Shown here: positions 23,440-35,202 of the stretch, piece by piece
Layout of the letters: the number at the start of each line of letters is the position of its first letter
Position numbering within the stretch: position 1 is the stretch's first letter
NCBI GenBank assembly: GCA_029851415.1
Contig: CM056742.1
Coordinates: 155,563,121 to 155,627,120, forward strand
Direction of reading: 5' to 3'
DNA length: 64,000 nt
Origin: Eretmocerus hayati
Taxonomy: Eukaryota > Arthropoda > Insecta > Hymenoptera > Aphelinidae
Position numbers and translations under genes: made by a program
The notes under the pieces: generated by a model
What the model saw: the letters and a program-made list of their open reading frames with translations, nothing else
Told to the model about the DNA's origin: nothing
The model's database searches: none

Positions 23440-26312
23440 CGAGGAGTTACAGATTTCTGAGACAATCAGACATTTTCTTGTGCATATAGGATTTTTCTGG
23501 GGTATTAGTACAATCTATATATAGAACAATCTAATAGAAGTGCGTGCATTTGCTCGAGCTCATTCGGGTCTGACAATTCTGACTTACCTATCAATGCCCA
23601 TCTGCGCTCCAAAGATTCTTTACCGGTCACTCGGATACATTTGAAATAAAAATTGTTTCAAGGAAGGTATACTGTTGGTCTAGAAGCATTGAATATTCTT
23701 GAAAATTAATGAGATGCGGTTCCAAGAAAGGTACAGGGAGCAGCATATGCAGCGCGAAAGCAGCGAAATTGCGGTTGTAGTGCACGCTGAGTAGAAAAAT
23801 TTAGAGAAAACTTTTCCCGAAAAAAGCTGAGATGATTCAAGATTCTATTGTGCACGAAATTCATTTAAGAAAAGCTGTCCCCAAGAAGCTTTCGATTGAC
23901 TGACCTCTCTTCTCAGTGTTTGTGTGCGCGTGAAGAAAAACGTCGACATGTTTCACTATATCGGTATTGTCGCAAAATGATACACACGGTCCATGGACAC
24001 GTCAAGAAACCCTTCCATCACCCCGTAGTGGACCGCAGCAATCAACGTGTAGCGCTTCTATCTCGTAGATTTTGTCTATTGCAAAGATACTTCATTGAAA
24101 ACAATTGTAACCAAACATGCAGGTCACTATCTAGTTATGAGGTTATGAAAAGGTGTTCTCGAAACTTACACAAGACCCTCATCACACGCCAAGAATCACT
24201 TGGCCAGGCTCATATGACGCATTTCGAACTGATCACCAACCTGGTCAGTTCTACAACATACTTCGATGAAAAAGATGCGAATATATACTTATATTCTCCC
24301 AGGGAAAGCCGAGATGCAGAAAACTGCCCCTCTGACAAGTAAAAACCGTACACGGAACTGAAATTCGATCCTTCATTTTCCAAAATAACATAAGTTGATG
24401 ACGGATCGACCTGAAACCCTCGTGCCTAATAGTGTGTTTCGAGCAATGGAATACGTGTAGCGAAATTCGAATGGGGGTAATTTGAAATTTGTTCGTCGAA
24501 ATGGAGGACTGTCAGTCATTCTGTGTGAGTTTCCGCGAAAATATACTCATACGTGCGTATAACAATACATATCGATTCAGAAACACTTTTATCGATTAAA
24601 ATATTTTTTTAGTCCGATGTGAATCGACTTTTATGGTTTCATGAGAGCTTTCAATGAGCCCTCAGCAGCTCTTATGTCTGATACACACAACGTAATGTCG
24701 CGGTTTTCCCTCGGGAGCTCCCTGGCGCCGCCGCCGCGTGGCACTCAGTTGGCGAATACCATATTAGGACTCCATAAATTTGTCTTTGCGCTCGTTTGCT
24801 CCATTCCGTATCGGAATAACGAGCTGCGCACGCACATTCAGCCGTATGTGTATCCACATCCATCAAATCCCTACCCAAAAATAAACCCCATACAATTTCT
24901 CATCGCTCAACAACGATTTCGTGGCTGGCGTACACCCAGAAATGCATGCGGAGATTTTATAATAATAGATAGTCAGGGATATTTCCGAAGTATTATTTTC
25001 TTATGAAACTCATTCACTTCGCATAAAATATTGTTGCATTTTTACTTATCAAAATGTAAGTATTTCGCAGTGTACGCTAGTCAACGATTCTAACTTCATG
25101 ATAACTTGAAAATTCATGGGATTAGACAATCTCGAGTACGTTTTTGCATGTCTGTGTTGACGTAATTCTGCGTAGGGAGGATTGGTATACATGTATTATG
25201 ATCTGGGGCTTCGAATCATCCCGATAATCGCGTCAACTCGAACAAATTTGCGCACGTGTGAGCATTGCGATGCGAATTCTGGCCAGCACTATGCCCCTGC
25301 TCCAACACTTGTATGTATTGTTGCGCATTAAATACAGCGCAATAGTTATCTTGCGTGTATGCATGTGTGTTACATGCTTGCAGTACTTGAGAGCTGCAGC
25401 CCCTTTTGCGGCCCTGACTCGTTAGGCTTAATTGCCACGCATAATCCCCTGGCCACTACTGCTCTGCAGCACTTGTCGCACTTCTCATGTGACCGAAGAA
25501 TACCCACACGATGCACCTGCTAAACTCTCATATGACTGTGTTGGAAGTGCAGCTGCATTTATGATACGTCCAATTCATGTCTAATAGTTACCTTCTCATT
25601 CAAATACAACTTGGAAACACTTTACGCGTTCAAACGCGCTGATTTTTAAAATTATCATAAGGAATTGAGTTAAATTCATTACAGAACAATCATTCTCTGG
25701 GACTTAAGATAGCAAACAATTTTTGTATTTCGATGATATTCATAACTTTTGGATTTGTAGTTGAGATTATTTAATTTTCAAAGTGCTCTACTTGACTTTC
25801 TCTCTCTCTCAATTATTATAGATGAAGAACGGGACGTTTTCATTCGATTAGGAATTCGTAGAAGTGAGATTTACAATTCAAATCCAGTTTGCAATCACAA
25901 TTCAGATGAGTTATGGAAACTACTAATTCAATGTTTGAGCCTTTGTTCCAACTCTAGTAAGGTCAAAATGAGTTTGGAATATCTTTCCTGAGTAAAGCCG
26001 TATTAACAGATCAAGTTTTCATGCCATACTAGCGTTATTGCCGCACTCGCTACCGCTCGTTCGGCTTGTAAATGACCTTGATAAGTCAGAGGCTCCTGAA
26101 GTGCTTTTGTAGTTTAATAATGATGTTTGGAAAATGATGATTGGTGATTAGTTCAAGATGCCAGGTAGAAGTTTCTCATGAAGTTTGCAATAATGATATT
26201 ATCATGAGTTATACCTGCTGAGAGATATATCGAATTAAGAAATTCGAATATATTGTTCTCAATTTTCGAAACAGCTGACTTGGCTAAATTGAAGGCCCGA
26301 ACTATCAACACT
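23440..26312. other. Long stretch without recognised gene
   Basis: A 148-residue ORF lies at 23896-24342 (+) and a 121-residue ORF at 24641-25006 (+). Neither shows a motif I know; the second overlaps a short GC-rich patch with CCGCCGCC near 24730. Base composition otherwise AT-rich. Confidence 0.35.
23896..24342 (+). CDS. Unrecognised 148-residue ORF
   Basis: The longest plus-strand ORF that is not simply antisense to a transposase. It starts at ATG 23896 and is basic, with several Cys residues and an Arg-rich N-terminal part (EEKRRHVSLYRYCRK). No signal peptide, membrane segment, repeat or known domain is apparent, and no upstream element decides the start. In 64 kb a random ORF of this length is possible, so it should be treated as hypothetical. 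Confidence 0.15.
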   Translation: MTDLSSQCLCAREEKRRHVSLYRYCRKMIHTVHGHVKKPFHHPVVDRSNQRVALLSRRFCLLQRYFIENNCNQTCRSLSSYEVMKRCSRNLHKTLITRQESLGQAHMTHFELITNLVSSTTYFDEKDANIYLYSPRESRDAENCPSDK

Positions 26313-26487
26313 GGCATGAATAGTCGTTTATAACCTGAAGGTTAAGAGTTGATCCGCGGGTTGGGTGCTGTTATCTGTGTGGCGTAGGAATGAATTAAAG
26401 ACCAAAACCAGAGACTCGGACTGATTAACAGACCACGGCGACTGCACCATTGACATTAACCCTCGGGTGACCACGGAGTATCAATAG
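26313..26487. mobile_element. MITE (family B, copy 2), diverged
   Basis: The left end TGAATAGTCGTTTATAACC and the following GGTTAAGAGTTGATCCGCGG match the terminal repeat of the MITE at 5950-6168. The right end (TTAACCCTCGGGTGACCAC) is a decayed reverse complement. No target duplication could be made out. Confidence 0.6.
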
Positions 26488-26520
26488 CAGCGTAGAAGAT
26501 CTTACTGATGAGCTACTTTT

Positions 26521-27005
26521 AATCTGACCAAACTAAGCCGAATCAGACAAAACTAGATCACAGTAGACCGAGCAATATCGAACTGAACCTAACTACATCG
26601 AACAACACCGAGCTTGTCTAAATTATCTCAAACTAGATGAAACTAGATCGAACTACGACGAACTAGTCCAAGCTGGACCGAACTAAACTTGATCGCGCAT
26701 AACAAAACCGAATTAGATTAATTTCACTGAACTAGACTTGACTGCATCAAACTAGACTGAATCACACATTTAGAAAGAACTAGACCCAACTAAAAGAAAC
26801 TAGATCGGACTAGACCACACTAGATTAAACTAGACCGAATTAGACCGTTCTAGACTAACCTATACCAGATTTGACCAAAGCAAACCGAATGAGACCAAAT
26901 TAGACCGATCTAGACCCAAATATACCTCACTTCACCGAACTAGACCGAATAAGACAAAATGAAACCTACCCAGACCGCACTATAACAAACTAACGAAGTG
27001 TAGTC
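26521..27005. repeat. Tandem array, ~10-bp unit (AACTAGACCG)
   Basis: Nearly 50 degenerate decamers based on AACTAGACCG run head to tail. Unit phase is kept through most of the array despite substitutions (AACTAGATGA, AACTAGATCG, AATTAGACCG). A period close to one helical turn makes it a minisatellite, not coding sequence. Confidence 0.85.
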
Positions 27006-27061
27006 ACTGAATTAGACCTGACGAGTTGGACGAGATTCCAGCGTCTCTATTCCCAGTACGA

Positions 27062-27450
27062 CATCTCGTTCTTCATATATGCTATAGCTCGTTTCTTACA
27101 CCCCGTTCCTTATACGACATTCCCCATAACTCATTCATCACAGCTCGTTCCTCATAAATAGTCCCTAATAATTTACTCTTAAAAACTAACTCCTCATGAC
27201 TCATTCGTCATAACTCCCTCCACATGCCTCGTTCCTCATAACTCATTCCTCACTACTCGTTCCTCATAACTCGCTCGTCATAACTCGACCCTCATAACTC
27301 ATTTCTCATAACTCGTTTCTCATAAGTCTTTCCTCATAACTCGTTCCTCATGACTCGCTGGTCATAACTCGTTCTCCATAACTCACTCCTTCTAACTCGT
27401 TCCTCATGACTCATAACTCTTTCCACATAACTCGTATCTCATACCTCATA
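27062..27450. repeat. Tandem array, ~14-bp unit (CATAACTCGTTCCT)
   Basis: More than twenty degenerate units of CATAACTCGTTCCT. The best-kept part is 27230-27440, where units can be laid out without gaps. It follows the 10-bp array after about 55 bp and ends exactly where the Tigger element's terminal repeat starts. Confidence 0.85.
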
Positions 27451-29723
27451 CAGAAATTCCTGTATTTACGCGGATAATCCGTCCCATGGACGTGCCGCGT
27501 ATAAAAAATCCCCGTTCAAAAAAGCATTACTCTTATGGGAAAAAGGGGGTTCCGTTCCAGCCCCAAAATTTCTACTGAAATTCGAAAAATTTCATGTTCA
27601 AAGAAGAACTAACTTATGGATCTTCAAGGATATTTATCAAAAGTCGAAACGAACACCAACAAAATACATCTCAAACTTGTACTGTATACAAAAATTAGAT
27701 AGATTTCATGGCCCAGGCTCAAAGAAATCAGTCAGTCGAGTCTGCTTCTTGCGTCGCATGACATCTCTCTGCAGTTCTTCATACGAACTGATCGCCATAC
27801 GAACGATTCGCAGTAATGCTTGAATTTCATGCTTCGTGTCATCAATGGATCGAGTTCTTTAACTTCCTAAATAAGGTCCTTCAATTTATTTATGATTCTT
27901 GTGACATTGGCATAGCTCAAGGTTCGCAGTTCTTCGACAGATTCTTCAACAATGTATTCCACATTTGGTTCGAGAATAGCTTCTATGGTTACAATCGAAA
28001 GTTCCTCATTCTCGTTCAAGAGTTCGGTGACGTGGGACTCGTTCATATCCTGGAAACCTTCTCCACCAATCTGTTGCGCTGCACTTACACAGTCCTGAAT
28101 GAGAGTTGAACTTTCGTCGGACGCTTGCTGTTCAACAATCTCTGGCCAAATTTTCTTCCAACTAGCATTTATTGTTGAATCTTTGACTTCAACCAAGAAT
28201 CTCGTGCGTGCTGAATGGACTTCGCGATATCAAATTTCTTCCAAAATGATCGAACAGCATCCAACGAGGCATTCGGAGCTTTATCTTCCTCTTGATCCTG
28301 TATTGGATGCTGGTCGGCAGATTTCAACATTTCCCTTAGAACACGCCGGAGATAGTAGCTCTTGAAAGTTGATATCATCGTTTGATTCATTGGTTGGATC
28401 AGAGAGGTTGTGTTGGGTGGTAGGAAGAGAATCTCGACGTCTGGGTGAGAAATGGTTAGGGTCGTTGGATGAGTTGGAGCATTGTCCAATATCAAGAGGA
28501 CTTTGGAGGCAAGATTCCTCTGATGCAGAAACTCCCTTACTTCAGGGATGAAGGATTGGTAAAACCATTCGTCAAATATTTTCCTGGTCACCCAAGCTTT
28601 TGTATTGGAACGCCAAAATACGGGTAAGTGGTCCTTCCTCTTAACTCTCAGAGCACGAGGAGTTTCCGACTTATACACAAGCATGGGCTTACATTTAAAC
28701 GTGCCGTCCGCATTTGCACACAGCAACAGAGTGTATCTATCCTCCGCTATTTTGAATCCAGGTGCTGATTGTTGCTCTTTCATCAAAAAAGTGCGGGTTG
28801 GCATTTTTTTCCAATACAAAGCCAACTCGTCGCCATTGAAAACTTGTGCAGGTAAATATTGCTTCGCGGCAACAACCATCTTCAGTTCAGTAGGAAATTG
28901 CGATGCAGCTTCTCGATCAGCAGAAGCTTGCTCACCCGTAAACTTGACTTTGTGCAATGAAAATCTTTCTTTGAAACCGCCAAACCAACCTCTACTTGCA
29001 TTGAATTTTTCACCTGCTGAGGCTCCGTACTTATCCTTCAAGTGATTGTAAAAGATTATTGCTTGCTCTTGGATCATGGCCATACTGACTGGTATTTTTT
29101 CATGAATCTCATCCTGAATCCAGATGATAAGCATGTCTTCTACTTTTTATATTGTTTCGCCGGGAATACTTGACGGTTTTTGTATGACTTCCCATTTGCA
29201 CGACGCTAGCTCGGATCTTATCCTCATTATCCCGAATCGTCCCGATCGTAGATTCATTCACCTATTGATTATTTTGGATGCATAATGAAGTCAGAACTTT
29301 TGGAAGGGCGCCGGGCGCATAACCTGCTGAAGCTGTATTTACTCACTTTGAATTTTGCTGCAACAGAACAGATTTTGTCTCCAGCTTTCAGTAGATCTAA
29401 AATTTTGACTTTTCCCTCTAAACTCATGACTTTTTTAGGCTTTTTAACAACTCTGTCATCCTCTGCAACGTTTTTTCTTTTAGGGGCCATTGTTCACGTG
29501 CAGAGAGGTTTCATTGACATACAACAAAACCTCATTACCGATCACCAGAGAAGCAAGCGCATGCAACTTCAAGCTGTCATGAGAATTCTATGTGTGAAAA
29601 ATCAATCCCCGATCCGCGTATAATCAAGGAATTCATCCGCGTAAAAAAGGAAACGGAGTCAGTTGTGGAACCGCGTGTAATCAAAACCGCGGAAACAAAG
29701 GCCGCGTAAAACAGGAACGCCTG
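27451..29723 (-). mobile_element. Tigger/pogo-type DNA transposon, nearly full length
   Basis: The left end CAGAAATTCCTGTATTTACG and the right end, in reverse complement CAGGCGTTCCTGTTTTACG, form terminal inverted repeats of the CAG...-beginning type seen in Tigger elements. A TA lies at 27449-27450 directly outside the left end. The right flank does not show an intact TA. Inside lies one minus-strand transposase pseudogene (27706-29490). Subterminal regions carry several GCGGATAA/CCGCGTAA-type words on both sides. Confidence 0.85.
27706..29490 (-). pseudogene. Tigger/pogo transposase (CENP-B/DDE_1 type), frameshifted
   Basis: The reading starts at ATG 29490 with a CENP-B/pipsqueak-type HTH (SLEGKVKILDLLKAGDKI, then NESTIGTIRDNEDKI in another frame). 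It continues in the 321-residue frame 29134-28169 with the second DNA-binding domain (FNASRGWFGGFKERF) and the DDE catalytic core: NGDELALYWKKM carries the first Asp and LLILDNAPTHP the second. Where the family has QP.DQ, this copy has QPMNQ, so the third catalytic Asp is Asn. The C-terminal part (IGGEGFQDM, then RRKKQTRLTDFFEP ending at 27706) lies in two further frames. Frameshifts near 29260, 29140, 28190 and 27860 disable it. Expected function in the family is cut-and-paste transposition at TA sites. Confidence 0.92.
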
Positions 29724-31390
29724 GAAATACACCTTGCGTCAATAGAGTTCGGGAGAATGGGGAGGGCTGTAGAAATTTTTTGAGAAACATTTCAGCAAAA
29801 AATCTTACTATCGAATGAAAGCTTCTTCTTTTGAGAAAGCAAGGTTGGTCGACAACCGTCGTATCTTTCGCAAAAGTGGTTTACAGTCGTTATCTATACA
29901 TAATTCCAAGATCATGGTGAATGATGTTCATCACCGTTCCACCGCTGTTCTTCTCGCATTGGTGTATGATAGGATCTAACTCAGCCTTATGGCGTTCCAG
30001 TTGATTCGTATGGATCATTATAGAAAAATTAATGATCCCATCGTGTGATAGACTGCATTCTCTTTTCAGGCTACACCACCTACAATGGGATATTGAGTTG
30101 TAATGGGGCAAGAAAACTTTTTATATCCCGTGAGTGCAACAAGCTTTCACTAGCACGCGCCATCCATAATTGATGTCACGCCAAAATTGAGCATTCTAGA
30201 CACCCTAGTCCCGCCCCCTTTGTCACACCTTGCCACCCGATAAAGGATCCTCCTGCCACGATAACACAGATGGGTGATCCCTCCTCTTTCCTAACAGCTT
30301 GTGGGTGGACATTTTTATTATTCGAAGAAAAATCACATATCACGACGATTACCTAACCTTATTACTTATTTGCAACACATAACTCAGTATTTAATTTCAT
30401 CACAACTTTCATTTGGAGAATGGACCTCATTTGAAGTGATCTTTAATATCAATGCGATGATGGGATACCCAAAGGGATAGGAAAACCCAAAAACGTTACC
30501 ATTGCGGCAGAATACTATGAATTCATGAGAAATACCATAGGTTCTTTGAAGTCTTAGAAACCCAGAATCGGCGATAAAACATCTTCAATACGATGATCAA
30601 TTATTGCATTATTGTAGTACAGCGAAAGGCAATATCAAGATTCTACCGGTTTTCGAGAATTTATTGGAGATTTGTGGACGGGACTACATGAGGAACTGTG
30701 GCCTGAGGTGTGAAAAGGGACCAAAGTATTTATCAAAGTTTGCGTATCTGATCCGTTCACGGAAGTGCTGAATATTTTCTTGAGTTTCCGAGATAATATC
30801 CATAACAGGACTCAGTTATTTTCAAAATTATTTGCTTGGTAGAGAGTCATGTCAATATAGAACATTTATGGCCACAATAATGGTTTTCAAGCGATAATGG
30901 TTACAAAAAACGTTCTAGCCGACCGATTAAGAGTTGGCTAAATTATGGCCTTCAATGTGATTACATTGGAATTAATTTGTGCTAGGGTTTTTATGAACAA
31001 ATTTATGTCAGTCGAGTACACTAAGTATATTTGTCGACTTCAATGAAATTGCCCACATAGAGTATCTGACCGAGTTCAGATTATTTGCATGGCGCATGTG
31101 GCAGGACGCAGAAATTTGGAAATAGTCGACATAAACAGAACCGGAAAGGTGACCCCCATTGATTTATTCTTATTTTACGACTCGCCGTCGATACAACTGG
31201 TTACCAGATTTGTTCAAATTGTCATAGAAGCCTTCATTCGATCAACCAACGCTATTTCTCACAGCTCTAATCCAATCCCTCCATTTGAACATATCATTTA
31301 GATGTGGAGCAGTGGTGCCGCAATAACTCTGTTCAACAAAGTTCTGGAGTTGGAATGTCATATTGACCGGACCATGATTTCTCAACGTAT
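29724..31390. other. Non-coding stretch, nothing recognised
   Basis: Only short ORFs; no tandem or inverted structure noticed. Confidence 0.35.
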
Positions 31391-31467
31391 TTTTTGACGC
31401 TGGAACCGACCGCAAGTCCAAAATTGCTCCAGAATGTCAGGATTCCTCTTCGATCGCGAAAATCCTT

Positions 31468-31670
31468 TTTTCGATCGACTGGGCGTAAAGAACTGCTTTA
31501 CGCACGGTAGTTTATGTTCACTTTACGCCCAGTCAATCGAAAAACGTATACTCGGGCGTGAAGTTTTTTGCTTTACTCGTGCTAATTTTGACCCTCGCCA
31601 AGGCTCGGGCCGAAAACAATCACTCGAAAAGCAAAACCAAACTTCCCACCCTCGAATCGAAAAATACTAT
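31468..31670 (-). mobile_element. MITE-like element Y, copy 2
   Basis: Inverse orientation relative to 11085-11290. It begins with a hairpin whose arms TCGATCGACTGGGCGTAAAG and CTTTACGCCCAGTCAATCGA are nearly perfect, and ends TTCCCACCCTCGAATCGAAA. The inner block GGCTCGGGCCGAAAAC corresponds to the GGCCTGAGCC block in copy 1. Confidence 0.7.
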
Positions 31671-31723
31671 TTCAGCGGTATTTCCAACGTAGCCAAAGAC
31701 CTTGGCGCAATAGTTCGATACGG

Positions 31724-31815
31724 AGCACGGGGTCGTCTTCAGACGGCCATTTTGCGTCGGAAAAGCAAATTTGGATACCCGACGCAAAATTATCGTCTGA
31801 ACATGATCCCGTGCT
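31724..31815. mobile_element. Short palindromic element D
   Basis: AGCACGGGGTCGTCTTCAGA with CCATTTTGCGTCGG pairs with CCGACGCAAAATTATCGTCT and GATCCCGTGCT around an 18-bp loop. A fragment matching one arm (GTGTTTAGACGATAATTTTG) lies at about 41115, inside the element at 40844-41785. Confidence 0.7.
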
Positions 31816-31951
31816 TCATTTAGAGCTATTACGTCAGGATGTTTGTCTACGTCAAAAAATCCGCTGATGAAACATTTTTTTGCAGTTTGAAGAAACTCTC
31901 GACATTCTGGAGCAATTTGACGCTCGGATATTATGGTCTCAGCGTCAAAAA

Positions 31952-34139
31952 GTATGCAATAAGGAAATCATATTCTGGTGAATGTGAATGAGACTAAATT
32001 TTGATGAATGTGAATGTGACAAAATTTTATTGTATGTAGTGTAATATTGTGTAATATTTTCAGGTTTTGGTTGATAGATTTCTCGTTAATAACAATCCCT
32101 CACTTTCAAATTCTTCAGGTCAGAAAGTTGGGATTCATGTTCACTTCATCGGGCATTCCCAAGAATTTTCTCCCGCCTTACACGCGTAAATAATCTAGCC
32201 ACTCAGGACACACACGAAATATCTTTCTCTTGTCTGATGCAGCTATTGTGTCACGGTAAACGAGGCGGCTTATAATTCTTCGCAACACCATTACCCTGCA
32301 TCCTATGTATAGATTGCAATGCATGCAAAATACAAGGTTGGTATATAAAAGCCAGCATGCTGTGCGCAAGAAAGTCAAATGGCCAGCGGCATCAGAGTCG
32401 GAGCAAGATACGGATCTCCTCGGGAAAATAACTCGTGCCACCACGTTGGCGAACAATGGTATACGTTAGTGCAGATGGTATTATGGGATGGATGCGATGC
32501 GCGATACTTACAAGGCCCTTGTGCATTACCATGCATAGTGTAGATTATACATACATGAAAGTGGCTCTAAAAAATTCTTACTTGGATCTCTCGTGGGAGT
32601 GACTCTCTCTGAATAAATGCACCTCAGAAACATTTCACGTATAACACGACTAGTATAATACACTCTTATCTCACACCCACACACACTTACCATCGGACGC
32701 ATATTCAACCTCGTTCAACCTATACACACTTGTATCAGGATACAGATGTATGATATGATGACGAGGAGTTGGCACTATTATCGCATCCGCTCATTCCATG
32801 AAAGTCACGACTATGCATGTGTGTGTGTGTGGTGAGATATCTCTATGGTGGTGAGTGTGTCAATGAGTGTATTGCCGTGAAGACTGAAGATGCGAGGCGG
32901 TGATGGCCTGATGGTGCGGCCGAGTCAGGCAGGGGGCCGATATAAGTATCAGGAGCACCATGACGCGTCGCACGAGTAGTAATTCGGCGTTCATGCATTA
33001 CGCGCGTGGCATGCAGAGCCCGGATGAGTTCTTTTCGTATAAATTTATACCTTCTCAATTTTGTAGTTCCTTGATCGAGGCATCATCCTCGCATGCCCTT
33101 CTAAGTCCAAACAAGGACGTTTCGCTCAAAAATCAACGAGCGCGCGTGCGCTGCATGCCTCATCATCGTGACTTGTATTTATATGTGTGAAAATTTAACT
33201 TGTGCAGGTACATATTTGTGTGTTTATTGGCTTCTCACACACTTTCACTCGTAAAAACGGCGTCAGACACGCGTGCCACGCTATCTCTTTTGATGCTTCA
33301 ACGACTTCTGTGAGCCCGCAGGGAGATGTTCGAACGTTTTTATCAGTACGAGTATTTTAACTCGAAAATACTCACAATCTAACTTTTCTGCAGTAATGAT
33401 TCTTTGTTCTGAATCAATTTTAAATCTGGAGGGAAGAGTTGGATGTGATGGTTTGAGCGGGAAAAAAAAGATAACAGATTGGAGTCAAGATTTTTAAAAC
33501 TTCGCACTGGAAATGAGAAACACCTGAGGCTGCTTTGTACGAGCAAAATCTTGGCTGCCATAGGGAAAGAAAGATTGCTGTTGGCGGAAAGCATTACGCA
33601 AAAGTTTGCCATTATGACATGAGTGAGAGACCACTAGCACTCAGCTTTCACTCGGTAAAAAATTGTCGTGCGGATTGTTACCGAACCTACATTGAGCACA
33701 TTGAGCTGCTGCCACTTCGTTACGTATCCAGATTTCCATCGTAAATCTACCTCACAATCTACGCGAACTTACTCTTACCAGGTTTATATATGTGCCCGAT
33801 TTCGACGAAACATAACGAACAATTCATTTGCTTCAATCGCGTCCCTTATAGGTCCGCTTGTCAGTCGATTTTGCAGATCACTTGATTCAATGTACATACA
33901 CTTTCTGATTGTCACCGCATATCTAAAAGGACTTTAGATTGACACAATTTACATCGCGTAACTGGCCCTTGACAGTATTTATAGACACTTCTGAGCTTGC
34001 ACAAGTTCAGATTCTGACATTTTTCTATACCCAAAGATGAAAATCCGGCGATTCCATGACATTGCACGACTGTCAGGCTATTATGAATCATGAAAGTGAT
34101 CACAGAGTGTAATCACATCAAATTACTACCATTTCCCAG
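31952..34139. other. Non-coding stretch
   Basis: Contains a short tandem duplication of TGAATGTGAATG words (31979-32025), a (GT)n run at 32819-32831, and a CpG-richer patch at 32880-33010. No gene recognised. Confidence 0.35.
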
Positions 34140-35190
34140 TTATATATTCCACATCCGAGCATGCGGAAGCTCGTGTTAGGCTCTTTTGTTTCAAGGGAAG
34201 TTGGCCGAGATACTTTTTCTTCCCACGGAGACACTCTCTGGCTCTTGTTCACCAAGGAAATCAATTTTGTAGAATCTGTATATGTGAAAGATACTTTCCT
34301 GCGGTACTTCTAGTATTAATTTCCGAGCGTGTAGAATGATTGTCTTTATGAGTGAACATCAAGGCTTCAAAATTGTCTGACAATAGTCGTACAGTGTCAT
34401 AAAATCACTAGAAAATTCATCATTTGAATCGGAAAATGGCAGATTCTGATCTTGGGCATGCTCTGAAAGTGTCTAAGAATATTGTTCAAGAAGTAATTCA
34501 CTGATGTCTAAATACTATCTAACCATTATTGTGAGCGGACACGCAATCGTGAAATGGGCCTAGTATGTTCCTACTTGATGTCACGGAATCGTAGAAAAAG
34601 TCGTGTGATTACCCTCAAAAAAGCTCTGGTTCCAAACTTCTGCATGTTTAGAAGTGACTAAAAATACCACAGGGAAGTACATTCTACACGTTCAGATGCT
34701 GTAGGATTGATTTCCTTGTCGGACAAGATGCCGAAATGCTCTATGAAAAGAAAAAATACCCCGGCTAGTTCAACTAAAATAGCCGAACTCGAGCTCCCGC
34801 TTGCCCGATGATGAAGAGAATTCTTTGAAATGGTTGAAATCAGGAGTGATTATGCGACATAGTGATTTTTATCAATGAATAAGGCCTCATCTTAATAACC
34901 TGGTAGTTGTTCAATGTCATGGACTCACCAGAAAATTCTTCGCCGAAAAATTACAGGTTCTACACCTGTGCATGCTCGGAAGTATTTAAAAATACTGCCA
35001 CTAATTTGATATCACAACACCATTTGAATACTTTTGTGACTGGACACGCTCCTGGAATGGTGCTTGCTCCACTTGATGTCACGGCATTATAGGAGAGAAT
35101 CGTGTGATGATTCCCAGAAACTCTGATTCTAAACCTCGCATGCTCGGAAGTGGTTCAAAATACCGTAGTAGAGTAATTTAGCATTTACAA
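34140..35190. repeat. Diverged repeats around a GCATGCTCGGAAGT word
   Basis: Blocks such as TTGATGTCACGG (34578, 35073), GCATGTTTAGAAGTGACTAAAA (34643) and GCATGCTCGGAAGT (34971, 35137), together with nearby TCTAAATACTATC-type and GGACACGC words (34538, 35043), recur in the same order. They indicate two or three diverged copies of a unit a few hundred bp long. An inverted relative (ATTTCCGAGCGTGTAGAAT) lies at 34320. Confidence 0.45.
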
Positions 35191-35202
35191 ATACTGCAAA
35201 AT

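Larger units (their letters stand above)
31391..31951. mobile_element. Inverted-repeat element split by nested insertions
   Basis: The left arm TTTTTGACGCTGGAACCGAC plus AAATTGCTCCAGAATGTC (to about 31438) pairs with the right arm GACATTCTGGAGCAATTT ... CAGCGTCAAAAA ending at 31951. GTAT occurs directly outside both ends, a possible 4-bp target duplication. Between the arms lie element Y (31468-31670) and a third palindrome (31724-31815). Confidence 0.65.

Noticed and set aside
26521..27450. CRISPR-like array
   Set aside because: Short degenerate tandem units without conserved repeats separated by unique spacers; a minisatellite in eukaryotic DNA.
28605..29045. 146-residue plus-strand ORF
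   Set aside because: It is antisense to the Tigger transposase core and has no motif; a shadow of the real frame.
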